Assembly (NCBI GenBank): GCA_027922465.2
Contig: BQMF02000490.1
Coordinates: 1 to 64,000, forward strand
Source: Turritopsis dohrnii
Lineage: Eukaryota; Cnidaria; Hydrozoa; Anthoathecata; Oceaniidae
Reading direction: 5' to 3'
Length of the DNA: 64,000 nucleotides
In this document: positions 1-8,556 of the stretch, piece after piece
How positions within the stretch are numbered: position 1 is the stretch's first letter
Layout: every line of letters begins with the position of its first letter
Notes under the pieces: model-generated
What the model was told of the DNA's origin: nothing
The model's input: only the letters and a program-made list of their open reading frames with translations
Databases searched by the model: none
Translations under genes and position numbers: made by a program

Positions 1-538
1 TCAAGTTATAAAGATATAAATACATCAGTATTTATGTTATTCTTGTGTTTCTTGCACTGATATTTAATTTTTGTGCTTGTTATGAGTTTGTTGTTCTGTC
101 ATATATATACACCTCGATGATGTTTCAAAATGTCTATGGAGTTTAATGATAGACATGAATGTTTTGCCTGTTTTTCAGGTTTCAGTTAATCCAAGTAAAT
201 AAATCAGATTTCCAGTACGCTGTTAATTTAATACTGAAATGGTAATTAACTTCTTTAATTTAATTTTCATGCTTTTCTATGCTTGTTGCACACATTACTT
301 TATTGTATGTATCCTTTCTGCATTCTGTTTGTTCTGTTCTGCTAAGAGTGTGTGTCATTCTTTATTTAGATTATTCTCCACCCAAGTTGTTTATTGTTCT
401 TTTAACATGATAACAAGAAAAAAGTGAGGAGAAAAGATTATACCAAGCAGTTACTGGTATGTGTCCTGTTTACTCTAGATGTTTTCATTTTTGTGATTGT
501 TATAACACCTCTCATTAAATAGGGTTTTTGTATTTTAG
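1..538. other. No gene recognised
   Basis: A+T-rich sequence with only short chance ORFs. A stretch ending with a good splice donor at 457 encodes KK-V-RR-K-D-Y-T-K, similar to the start of the candidate exon at 539, but a stop lies just upstream and there is no matching acceptor. I therefore do not call an exon here. Confidence 0.4.
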
Positions 539-650
539 ATTACTGTCAAAAAAGCTGAGGAGGAGGAAATACACAAAATCATGCGATAAACTAAAAACTG
601 ATTTTGTTTCACTGAAGAAAAACATGACAACAGCTGCTCCTGCTAATTGA
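539..650 (+). CDS. Candidate terminal exon of an unknown host gene
   Basis: A pyrimidine-rich tract ending in TTTTAG lies just before 539. One frame is then open to a TGA at 648-650 and encodes a lysine/arginine-rich peptide beginning LLSKKLRRRKYTK and ending TTAAPAN. A possible polyadenylation signal AATAAA lies at about 1022. There is no homology I recognise and no upstream exon I can join, so this is a weak call. The open frame could be chance. Confidence 0.15.
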
Positions 651-1128
651 AAAATCGCCATTTTTATTTGCATGTCTTTTTGGTTGGTTTTCAAACAGTT
701 TCTGTCATTCTGAGTTTAGTTGCAGTAAAATCAAACAAGAAACAGTTCCAACCCATGACAATTTTTAATATTTGAACATTACTTCGATTTAGCTAACCCT
801 TTTTCAAGAGTCGTTTTTATACCTTTATATTTCATGAAAGACTATACTTACGTTTTATGGAATATTTTTTAATAATGACAAGCCCTAAACTTTGGCAGTG
901 TTATGAGCTATTTGTTCCCCAATTAATTTATAAACTACATGTAAATATTTGAATAAGAAGATTTTATCATCAGTATTATAATACCTGAAGATGTAAAAAG
1001 TAACTTACGAAAAGCTTCGTATAATAAATTTGTTTTATCAATACTGTTTCTGTGTTTTTCACTACCAAACTATGGCTTCCTTATTTACATCTTAAAGTGG
1101 TTTTACAAACGTTTTTAGCAGATAAAAT
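651..1128. other. Non-coding, nothing recognised
   Basis: A+T-rich sequence without a credible ORF or repeat boundary. It includes the possible polyadenylation signal at about 1022 that would belong to the candidate exon upstream. Confidence 0.4.
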
Positions 1129-1430
1129 GAAGACGTCTTTTAAACGTTAGAAAAAGACGTCTTAAATCTGTCTTCAACTAGTCGGATTTGTCCGTTTAGA
1201 AAACGTCTTTTTACAACGTCTTAAAGACGTCTTGAAAAGACGTTTTTTAAACGTCTTAAAGAAGTTTTAAACGTCTAAAAATGCGTTTTAAAAACGTCTT
1301 AAAGACGTCTTGGAAGATGTCTTAAAGACGTCTTGAAAAGACGTTTTCTAAACGGACAAATCCGACCAGTTTAAGACGGATTTAAGACGTCTTCCAAGAC
1401 GTCTTTAAGACGTTTTTAAAACGTCTTTTT
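1129..1430. repeat. Fold-back element of AAGACGTCTT palindromes
   Basis: The left half (about 1129-1214) and the right half (about 1337-1430) are inverted copies of each other, sharing the block CGGATTTGTCCGTTTAG and its complement. Between and within the arms the 10-bp palindrome AAGACGTCTT and the related AAACGTCTT recur many times. The whole segment can fold as a long hairpin, as expected of a non-autonomous fold-back DNA transposon. No coding capacity and no clear target duplication were seen. Confidence 0.7.
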
Positions 1431-2051
1431 GCCGGCTGGGTACATGCTAGTTTAATAAGTAGTGTAACCATGTGGCATAGTGTTGCGGTGGCGGTATTTT
1501 AAAACTAACTCTGAATATGAAAACCAAATAGATCTAAACTTAAACAGCTGAAAATCTGCACAAAACTTTGTTACTTTTATCTCATAGGCCTAAGTTACTA
1601 ATAGTTATTAGATGCTAATAAACTTTATAAAAAGTGTAAATAGGCTTAACAAGTAATATCAGAAAGTATTTCCTACAAATAAGAGAAATGTGTGAACGGC
1701 AACCATGGATGCGTATTTTATGATTAAAATAAGATTTGTTGAAAAAAACTATGTAAGAACGAAAAAAACACAATTTTTTCAACAAAAAAAAAATTAAAGC
1801 GAAAAAATGCGTTTGAAACAAGAAATAGCTAAAAAGTTTCAGTGAATTGAAGAATGAAATGAAAGATTTAGAGCTAAAACATAATATATACAAAAATAAA
1901 ATGCATGGTTGGTAAAATTTCCGATTCCAAGCTGTGCTTTAAAATCCTTGTCGTTCCCTTCACGAAAATAACACAAAAGTAAATATGAAAAATGTCTAAG
2001 CAGTTTCAGCAAACAAACTTTCCAAATAACACAGTATAATATAATTGCCCC
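1431..2051. other. Non-coding, nothing recognised
   Basis: A+T-rich. Short minus-strand ORFs here are rich in Phe, Tyr and Lys and look like chance translations of A/T runs. Confidence 0.4.
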
Positions 2052-2265
2052 CGCAGCGAGCTTAACCGAGAGAGGAGGCATAGAGTTTCACGAGATAGGC
2101 GAATGTCAGTTTTCGATTTTGTTCATCATCGTCATCACCATACCTGGTATAAATATACCAGCGTGTAACAGCAACACGAAAAGTTGGAGGATGATGATGA
2201 TGAAGATGATAAACAAAAACTTTCGTGAAACTACTATGATTCCTCGCTCCCTTACGCTCGCTGCG
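2052..2265. mobile_element. Short TIR element (MITE)
   Basis: The left end CGCAGCGAGCTTAACCGAG and the right end CTCGCTCCCTTACGCTCGC-TGCG are inverted copies. The match continues inward through GAGTTTCACGA on one side and TCGTGAAACT on the other. There is a GAT/ATG-rich centre and no coding capacity. A related half-copy with the same end lies at about 38795-38855. Superfamily not determined. Confidence 0.6.
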
Positions 2266-2664
2266 TATAAGTAAAAATATTTGTTTGACTTTGTAATAGT
2301 CAATCATCAAAATATAATCCTATTTATTCATCTTCAAATTTTCCAGCACTATCAACGTGGAATCAATTCCTGTTCCTGATGCTTTAAGACGTACGTACGG
2401 CTAAACATTTTGAATTTTCCAGTTAATAAAGAAATTTGTGGTGTTGAGCATTTATTTTTTTGCAAATTTTGCATTTTTTTGACATTTGATTGGCTCACAT
2501 GTTAGATGGCCGCACGGCCGCCTGAAAAAGTAGAATCGAATCCTACTTCCAAGCGCACATATTCTGGACGTCGACGGCCAACAAAGTCGAGCAATAGTTG
2601 TCACTGAGCATGCGTAAAACTGGCCACGTACGTATGTACGGGCAAAATCGCACAAGTGGAGGTC

Positions 2665-3578
2665 GGCGTGGGCAAATGTGTCAAACTACTCATCAAACAA
2701 GTCATCAAACTGTTTGATGGAAAATTTCGAATGTTTGATGAAATCGAATTTTCCATTTGCGCCAACCATCAAACTAGTTTTATCAAAACATTCGAATCAT
2801 CGGTGGTCCATTCATTCTAAAAAATTCAAAATGGCGACAGGTAATATAGTAATGCTAGTTGTGCTGAATGAACTCATGGATTCCGATGATGAAAAACCTC
2901 GTCGTGGAAAAACACGTGGTTGGATTAAGCGAACAAAGGAAAAGGGGTATTTCAACAATATCATTAAGGAACTCAAAATTGAAGATCGATTTGGTTTCAG
3001 AGAAATGTTCCGGATGGACATAACTGATTTTGAGTCCATTTTAACAAAGATTTTCGATCGAATTTCGCCAAAAGAAAGATTTCGAGGAACTAATCCCATC
3101 AATGCAGATGAAAGGCTAGCACTAACACTTAGGTTTTTAGCTACTGGTGAAGCATTCACATCTTTGAGTTTCCACTTCTTCACTTTCCGACGAAGACATT
3201 TTTAACTCCTTTGACCTCTATTTCAATGAACATAAACATTCGAAACTTAAAAATCCGAATACCTAAAACATTCGAAAAACCCTCCAACGTTTAGGTTTTG
3301 CACTCAGCACGGTGTTTTTTTGCAATTAGTTTGATGTAATTTGACTCAAATGCAACAAACTGTCATCAAACCTCAAAAATTTGGTTTGATGAGCCAATTT
3401 AGTTTGATGAAAAGTTTGCTCGCCATCAAACCTCATCAAACTGAAATTTTTTCTTCTTTTTTCATTTTTCAAAAAAAAAAAAAATGAGTTTGATTGTCAA
3501 CTAAAATGTTTCAAACTACTCATCAAACTCGCTAGTTTGATGGAGTTTGATGAGCAGTTTGACACATTCGCCCACGCC
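2665..3578. mobile_element. Harbinger-like non-autonomous DNA transposon
   Basis: The ends are inverted repeats: GGCGTGGGCAAATGTGTCAA at 2665 and the complementary TTGACACATTCGCCCACGCC at 3578. Near both ends, subterminal repeats of the TCATCAAAC type recur on both strands. The interior carries a transposase fragment at 2831-3205 that resembles the N-terminal half of PIF/Harbinger (DDE_Tnp_4) nucleases; the catalytic half is missing, so this is a deletion derivative. A 3-bp target duplication expected for Harbinger is not evident. Confidence 0.7.
2831..3205 (+). pseudogene. Truncated Harbinger (DDE_Tnp_4) transposase fragment
   Basis: Reading from the ATG at 2831, the product has the helical N-terminal signature of Harbinger nucleases: REMFRMDITDFESIL followed by NADERLALTLRFLATGEAF and a degraded SLSF motif. 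After that the frame ends, and no DDE catalytic segment is found before the right terminus. It probably encodes nothing functional. The assignment rests on motif recognition, mainly the ERLALTLRFLATG block. Confidence 0.65.
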
Positions 3579-4163
3579 TAAATGAAAAACCATGAAAAAC
3601 TATCAAGTGTTCAATAAATGATATGGATGATTAATTTTATAAAGCTTGTTTACTTCTGTAAAAGCCATGTTAAAAATTGAAGAAAATGAACCTTGTTGTA
3701 AAATCGTAACTGAGTTTGACTTTTGTGACTTGACTTGTGTGTTTTATACTTTTCCAATCACAAGACATAGTGTGAAAAACGCATTTTGCGATTTTACTCA
3801 AATAAATTTTCAACTTTTCTAAAACATTGTTTTCTGTTTTCATTTTTTTCGTTTACAAGAGTTTAACTCCTGTTCTTATCAAAATCAAAAGATTCAAAAA
3901 AAAAGATTTATCAAAAAACAAAAAACAAAAAAGACGACATTCGGTATGATTCTAAGAAACATGATGTCAACATGTCAAATTCCTATGGTTCATTTAGCAA
4001 CTGTAAAAATAAAATACCGACATAAATTTCTGACTAACATTTGAATCTGCCGAATCATGGAGATCAGCTTATACGGTATAAATTCATTTGGGTTTTAGTT
4101 TTTTAGTTCATGCTAAAACAATAGTGAATCATAATAAGCGGCGGCAAAAATGACATGATCACA
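3579..4163. other. Non-coding, nothing recognised
   Basis: A+T-rich, with A runs near 3900. No ORF or repeat boundary that I can support. Confidence 0.4.
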
Positions 4164-4721
4164 CAGTACACTCCCCATAACTTGAACCCCCGATAACTCG
4201 AACATTCGTTAAGTCAAACCATTTTTCCTGTCCCCTGGACAGAAATTCCCCCGATAACTCGAACTTCAGAGGAAAAATGAAAACAATCTCAGTAAAAAGT
4301 GACCACTTTTCTTTTAATAGTGTAAATTGTTCTTCCAAAGTTGACGAAAACTTTTTTCTCCTGTAAATTGTAAAATGCACGGAACTTATAAACCCTCGTC
4401 ATCGCCAAGGTTTAATCAGTTTGCCCAAAAGTTAATGATATTCCGGAGGCATTGCAAGTGCTGCATGACTACATGCCCTTCAGTCTATGCGGTGAAGATA
4501 TTCGACAAAAGCTCAATGCACTCTCAATTTCAATTGACGGAGACGTTACTGCTACAATGAAACAGGGTGACATTAGAACTTTTTCTCAATGTATAACTAC
4601 TATGTACTGTATACCTTTCTTGTTAGAATAGAAAAAAAAAACTTTTAATAACTCGAATGCCCCGATAACTCGAACTATATTTTCGGTCCCTTGGAGGTTC
4701 GAGTTATCGGGAAGTGTACTG
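4164..4721. mobile_element. Tigger/pogo-like element, internally deleted
   Basis: Terminal repeats CAGTACACTCCCCATAACTTG (20+ bp, left) and the complement of CGAGTTATCGGGAAGTGTACTG (right) face each other, and internal copies of GATAACTCGAAC recur. A TA follows the right end; the left flank reads CA, so the TA duplication is imperfect. The middle (about 4428-4600) translates in one plus-strand frame to a peptide with DIPEALQVLHDYMPFSLCG, plausibly the C-terminal remnant of the transposase. A shorter relative with the same end type lies at 33677-33835. Confidence 0.6.
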
Positions 4722-4972
4722 TATTTCTTTAGCTCGCATGAACTTATTGAATGAAAATATCCGCTTATTCTTTGTTTTCGCTGGTGAAAGGTTCAGCCAC
4801 AGGCAATCACGATTCTTCGGATACTGGTTTTGTTGGCAGTTCGTTATCAGCATTAATTGAGTATTCTAAAATACCGTGCAGTCATCAGTCTGACTTGTTG
4901 TGTCTGAAGCGTAATGCATCAGGAGTCGCACACTTCTCCCTTTTAGGTTACTTCTAAACGAACTACTTTCTT

Positions 4973-5512
4973 TCATTGAGCTGATTTTTTTGCCGCAGAT
5001 TTAGCGATCGTTCGATAGTGGTCGTTCTTGTTTCTTTTCGTCACATTGTTATCAACATCGATCATGTTTTCATTGTTTTTAATGTCATTATTGATGTCGT
5101 TTGATAATACGGAGTCATTTGAAGGTGTGTTGGGAATTGTGTTAATTTGTGTGTTAATTTGTTTTGTTGATGAAGCGAGATTTTTTAAATTTTTGTCTTC
5201 CAAGTTAATTTGTCTTTCAGTGTGAGCAAAAATCGGCTCCTCACGCAACATTGATTTTTGAGTTTTTTCTCCCAGTAATACGAACAGATGTTCGATAAGT
5301 TTATTTTTATTCCTCATTTCCTCTTCCAAAAATAATATTTGGTTCTCCAAGATATTAATAACCTTACTGGAGGTATCCTCTACTCTTGGTGGTTGTTTAA
5401 GCGATTCTTGTAGTACTTGCATTTCATCAAATGTTTGGTCTATGTAAGCTTCTGCTGACCAGCGTCTACCAATATCACCCTCAAAAAGTGGAAAAGTCTT
5501 GTTTCCATCCAT
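4973..5512 (-). CDS. Hypothetical 179-aa coiled-coil protein
   Basis: Open reading frame from ATG at 5512 to a stop at 4973. The N-terminus begins MDGNKTFPLFEGDIGRRWS; residues about 45-85 form an acidic/leucine-rich heptad-like helix (ENQILFLEEEMRNKNKLIEHL); the rest is Asn/Lys-rich and low in complexity, ending in a basic tail. I do not recognise the family. The layout of a short helix followed by a disordered basic tail is common in ORF1-like proteins of cnidarian retroelements, which is inference only. A candidate exon lies just upstream on the same strand (5708-5989). Confidence 0.35.
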   Translation of the reverse strand: MDGNKTFPLFEGDIGRRWSAEAYIDQTFDEMQVLQESLKQPPRVEDTSSKVINILENQILFLEEEMRNKNKLIEHLFVLLGEKTQKSMLREEPIFAHTERQINLEDKNLKNLASSTKQINTQINTIPNTPSNDSVLSNDINNDIKNNENMIDVDNNVTKRNKNDHYRTIAKSAAKKSAQ

Positions 5513-5707
5513 AGTAACAAATATATTTCAATAATATTCTAAGCACAATGTAATATTTGCCAATAACAAACAACAAAATCAATAATAATTTTGCAAAAAC
5601 GATTTTCTTGCTTCTTGCGTCCGCACCGCTCGACCGCAAAATTCAAATTCAAATTAATTGTGTCTTCAATGAACTTCACATACTTTTAAAATTCTGCCGT
5701 TTTCCTT

Positions 5708-5989
5708 TCATCTCACTTGAGACCTCACTTGAAATTGCCATCTTTGCCCTCCCATATTTTTTATGTATGCAGCAAAACAGTTACTATGATAATAGATATC
5801 GGCACCAAAAATTTTTTCAATGGTGTCAAGATCAGAAATGCGCAAGTACACGTCATCTGCAAGATAGTTTGCCGCCTCCAAAAGATTTTCAGCACGTCCT
5901 CTTTCACAGACTCGATAATTCTGTGATAGACCACTCTCTTGAATTTTATCACACACAATGTTCAAAGCTTTTGGTAAGCCCAAACTCAA
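5708..5989 (-). pseudogene. Possible Cys/His exon of an uncharacterised repeat protein
   Basis: One minus-strand frame encodes a composition unlike its A+T-rich surroundings, including RGRAENLLEAANYLADDVYL and FGADIYYHSNCFAAYI. The YH-x2-C-x2-Y pattern resembles a putative metal-binding motif of uncharacterised proteins abundant in cnidarian genomes. No start codon is convincing, and neighbouring frames continue upstream (to about 6197), so this is either an exon or a decayed fragment. Function unknown. Confidence 0.3.
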
Positions 5990-6450
5990 AGAGAGTAGCT
6001 TGCTTTATTGTCACTAAAATTATCTGTTTTGAATCTAAATGCAGTATGTAACAAACTGCCCGACGATTGACAAAAAACAAAAACAAAACATTCGAATCAT
6101 GGCGTTCTAGATTTTCTGTTTGAAATACAAATGCAATCCAATGATCATTTTCAAGCTCCTTACTAAAGTTTCTTATTTCAGAAATAGACATAGACATATA
6201 ATGTAGTAGTAAAAGTTTCTTAATTTTTGAAGATTCTACATGTAGGTTTCTTATAAAAAAAAAACGTGTAGTGTTTGAGAGACAGGTATCAGGTCAGAAA
6301 ATAAACACGCCTTTGTGAACTAACTGTCTGTTTACTAAGAGAGAGTTACACGTGAGCTCATGTTTTTACAATATGTTGCCCGTCCCCGACACCACATCAC
6401 TCCCCTTTTTGGTCTTTTTTTTATATCAATGACTGTGTCAGTTCCAGTTC
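5990..6450. other. Left flank of the Polinton, no gene recognised
   Basis: A+T-rich flank without a supported feature. A perfect 6-bp target duplication with the right flank is not visible: 6445-6450 reads CAGTTC and 23172-23177 reads AGTGTT. Confidence 0.4.
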
Positions 6451-6957
6451 AGAGATAGATAATTGCGGATTGTAGGACACACGGTCAAACTCTCATAGTC
6501 CCAGAAAAAAATCGGTAAAAATGACAAAGTGCCCACCCCTTCTGCGCATGCGTCGAAAAATGTTGACGTCAGCATTATTGTCGAAAAGTGTTGACGTCAG
6601 CACTATCGTCGAAAAGTGTTGACGTCAGCACATCATCGAAGTCATCAATCAAACCCACCCCTTCTGCGCATGCGTCGAAAACTGCTGACATCAGCAGTTT
6701 CATCGGTCACGGTTGAATTCCCCTCCTCGTAAAAATTCATCAAATGAGTCAGGGAATTCCCCTCCTTGAAAGTAGGGAAATCCCCACTCATAAAAATTCA
6801 TCAAATGAGTCAGGGAATTCCCCTCCTCGAAAGTAGGGAAATCCCCACTCATAAAAATTCATCAAATGAGTCAGGGAATCCCCTGACTCAGTTCTGTCCA
6901 CTCGTAAAAAATTTCCAAGTTGAAAAAGTCTATATAATAAAGGATGTTGAGTTATTT
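6451..6957. repeat. Left terminal inverted repeat of the Polinton
   Basis: Matches the inverse of 22723-23171 from AGAGATA and GGATTGTAGGACACAC (outer end) through the TGACGTCA minisatellite and the TTTCCAAGTTGAAAAAGTC block. The match runs into the first codons of the ankyrin gene (AAGGATGTTGAGT). Compared with the right copy it has extra tandem units (about 6730-6880) of a roughly 60-bp block carrying AATGAGTCAGGGAATTCCCC. It has only three TGACGTCA copies, at 6564, 6592 and 6620. TATATAATAAAGG lies directly before the ankyrin start codon and is missing from the right copy. Confidence 0.9.
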
Positions 6958-7932
6958 CAGAAACGTTGTTACTTCTTTATATAACAAGACTAAGGAGAGA
7001 CTAGGATATGGACAGTCACATAATGTGAGTGATTTTAATAAGGAAATGTTTAATAAGGCAATGGAACTAGCAGCTCTCAATGGTGACATCGAGGAAGTCA
7101 AGCTGTTAAAGGAATATGGTGCAACCAATTTTGACCTAGCAATGAGAGAGGCAGCTTCCAATGGTCACATCGAGATAGTTAAACTCTGCAAGGAGTGGGG
7201 TGCGACTGATTTTGACTGGGCAATGGTAGATGCAGCTTACAAGGGTCACATCGAGATAGTTAAACTATTGAAGGAATGGGGTGCAAACTATTTTAATTGG
7301 GCAATGATAACGGCAGCTTGCAACGGTCACATCGAGATCGTTAAACTATGTAAGGAGTGGGGTGCGACGGATTTTGACCTAGCAATAGAGAGGCAGCTTC
7401 CAATGGTCACATCAAGATAGTTAAACTCTGCAAGGAGTGGGGTGCGACTGATTTTGACTGGGCAATGAGAGAGGCAGCTTCCAATGGTCACATCGAGATA
7501 GTTAAACTCTGCAAGGAGTGGGGTGCGACTGATTTTGACTGGAAAATGGTAGATGCAGCTTACAAGGGTCACATCGAGATCGTCAAATTATACAAGGAGT
7601 GGGCCGAGGATGATTTTGAAAGGGCAATGCTAGCAGCAGCTTTGTTGGGTCACATTGAGATAGTTAAACTACTAAAGGAGTGCGGTGCGACTCAGTTTGA
7701 CGACGCAATGGAGTTTGCAGCTTTCAATGGTCACTTTATGATTGTAGCACTCTGTCGACGTTGGTTAGGTTATGACGCTATTCACGAGGAGCTCTTTCGC
7801 TATCATCACAAGAGTCGATTCGGAAAAGATCTCTATTACGAGTTGGTGGAAGTTACCATGCATCCGGATAGGGTGTGGGATTGGTACTATGATGAGGGAG
7901 ATAAGAAATTTCTAACTGGCTATTTTCAATAA
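6944..7932 (+). pseudogene. Viral-type ankyrin-repeat protein, one frameshift
   Basis: The ATG at 6944 follows the motif TATATAATAAAGG. The product has a short leader (MLSYFRN...) and about nine ankyrin-like units of about 31 residues with the signature GHIEIVKLCKEWGATDFD, then a non-repeat tail (about HHKSRFGKDLYYELV to the end) of the type that closes ankyrin proteins of giant viruses and cnidarian Polintons. Near 7386 one base is missing relative to the neighbouring repeat units, which shifts the frame; the downstream half stays open to 7932. The repeat units are nearly identical in DNA, so the array was amplified recently. Its stop faces the ATPase stop 13 nt away. Such proteins often bridge host proteins, but the role here is unknown. 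Confidence 0.75.
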
Positions 7933-7945
7933 GTATACAAACTAC

Positions 7946-8551
7946 TTATTGAAGAACAACCTTGTAACTCCTTGGGAACCTACATCGTATGTAAAGATAT
8001 GCGTGTTCTGAAGCATCCATTTCTTGCAAGATGTCACTCCAGTCGTTTTTGATGACATTGGTTTCATCATCGATAAGCTTAACATCACTCTTCTCTTTAG
8101 GATACCAAATGAATAGCATCTTTGCTTGCCGTCTGATAGTTTTTGGAAGAGCTGTGTAGACTTGGGTGAGAAGCCATAGACTATGTTTTTGATGACGTCC
8201 TGTGGTACTTAGATTGAGAAATGGAGTCCTCTTCTTATCGAGTTTCTCATCAGCTATGGAATCATCGATGATGAATAAGGTTTCCTGCCCTGCAAATTGC
8301 TTGGTGAATATCTCAATCCAATATAGTAAGTCCTGTTGTGGTGTAGGTTCGATCAGAAAAAGATCATCATCTTCCCAGAGAATCGTACAGTCTTTATAGG
8401 TTGTATTCCATCGGAGGGAAGGACAGAGAATGACGATGTAGTCAAAGTGGTGCTTGAACTGGTTCTGTAGTAAGCGTAGAGCCAGTTCCGTCTTGCCATA
8501 GCCTGTCGGTCCTGAAAAAATGGTGGTACAAGGATCTTTAATAAGGTTCAT
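7946..8551 (-). CDS. FtsK/HerA-type genome-packaging ATPase
   Basis: 201 residues, the usual size for Polinton packaging ATPases. The Walker A motif GPTGYGKT lies at residues 14-21 and the Walker B motif LFIIDD ends at D96-D97. A conserved STTGRHQKHSLWLLTQ block follows, where FtsK/HerA (A32-like) enzymes keep their sensor region. The product should pump the element's linear DNA into the capsid. The start codon is preceded by AAAATAAATG, the element's recurrent promoter-like motif. It lies 5 nt downstream of the major capsid gene on the same strand, the conserved capsid-ATPase order. The frame is intact. Confidence 0.9.
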   Translation of the reverse strand: MNLIKDPCTTIFSGPTGYGKTELALRLLQNQFKHHFDYIVILCPSLRWNTTYKDCTILWEDDDLFLIEPTPQQDLLYWIEIFTKQFAGQETLFIIDDSIADEKLDKKRTPFLNLSTTGRHQKHSLWLLTQVYTALPKTIRRQAKMLFIWYPKEKSDVKLIDDETNVIKNDWSDILQEMDASEHAYLYIRCRFPRSYKVVLQ

Positions 8552-8556
8552 TTATT

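Noticed and set aside
370..456. Upstream exon similar to the 539-650 candidate
   Set aside because: A stop precedes the coding part and no acceptor fits.
2812..3183. Minus-strand ORF opposite the Harbinger fragment
   Set aside because: Shadow of the plus-strand transposase remnant.
6445..6450. 6-bp Polinton target duplication
   Set aside because: CAGTTC on the left and AGTGTT on the right do not match; the duplication is degraded or the ends are a few bases off.
6541..6640. CRISPR-like repeat array in the TIR
   Set aside because: Short minisatellite repeated inversely in the right TIR, no unique spacers.
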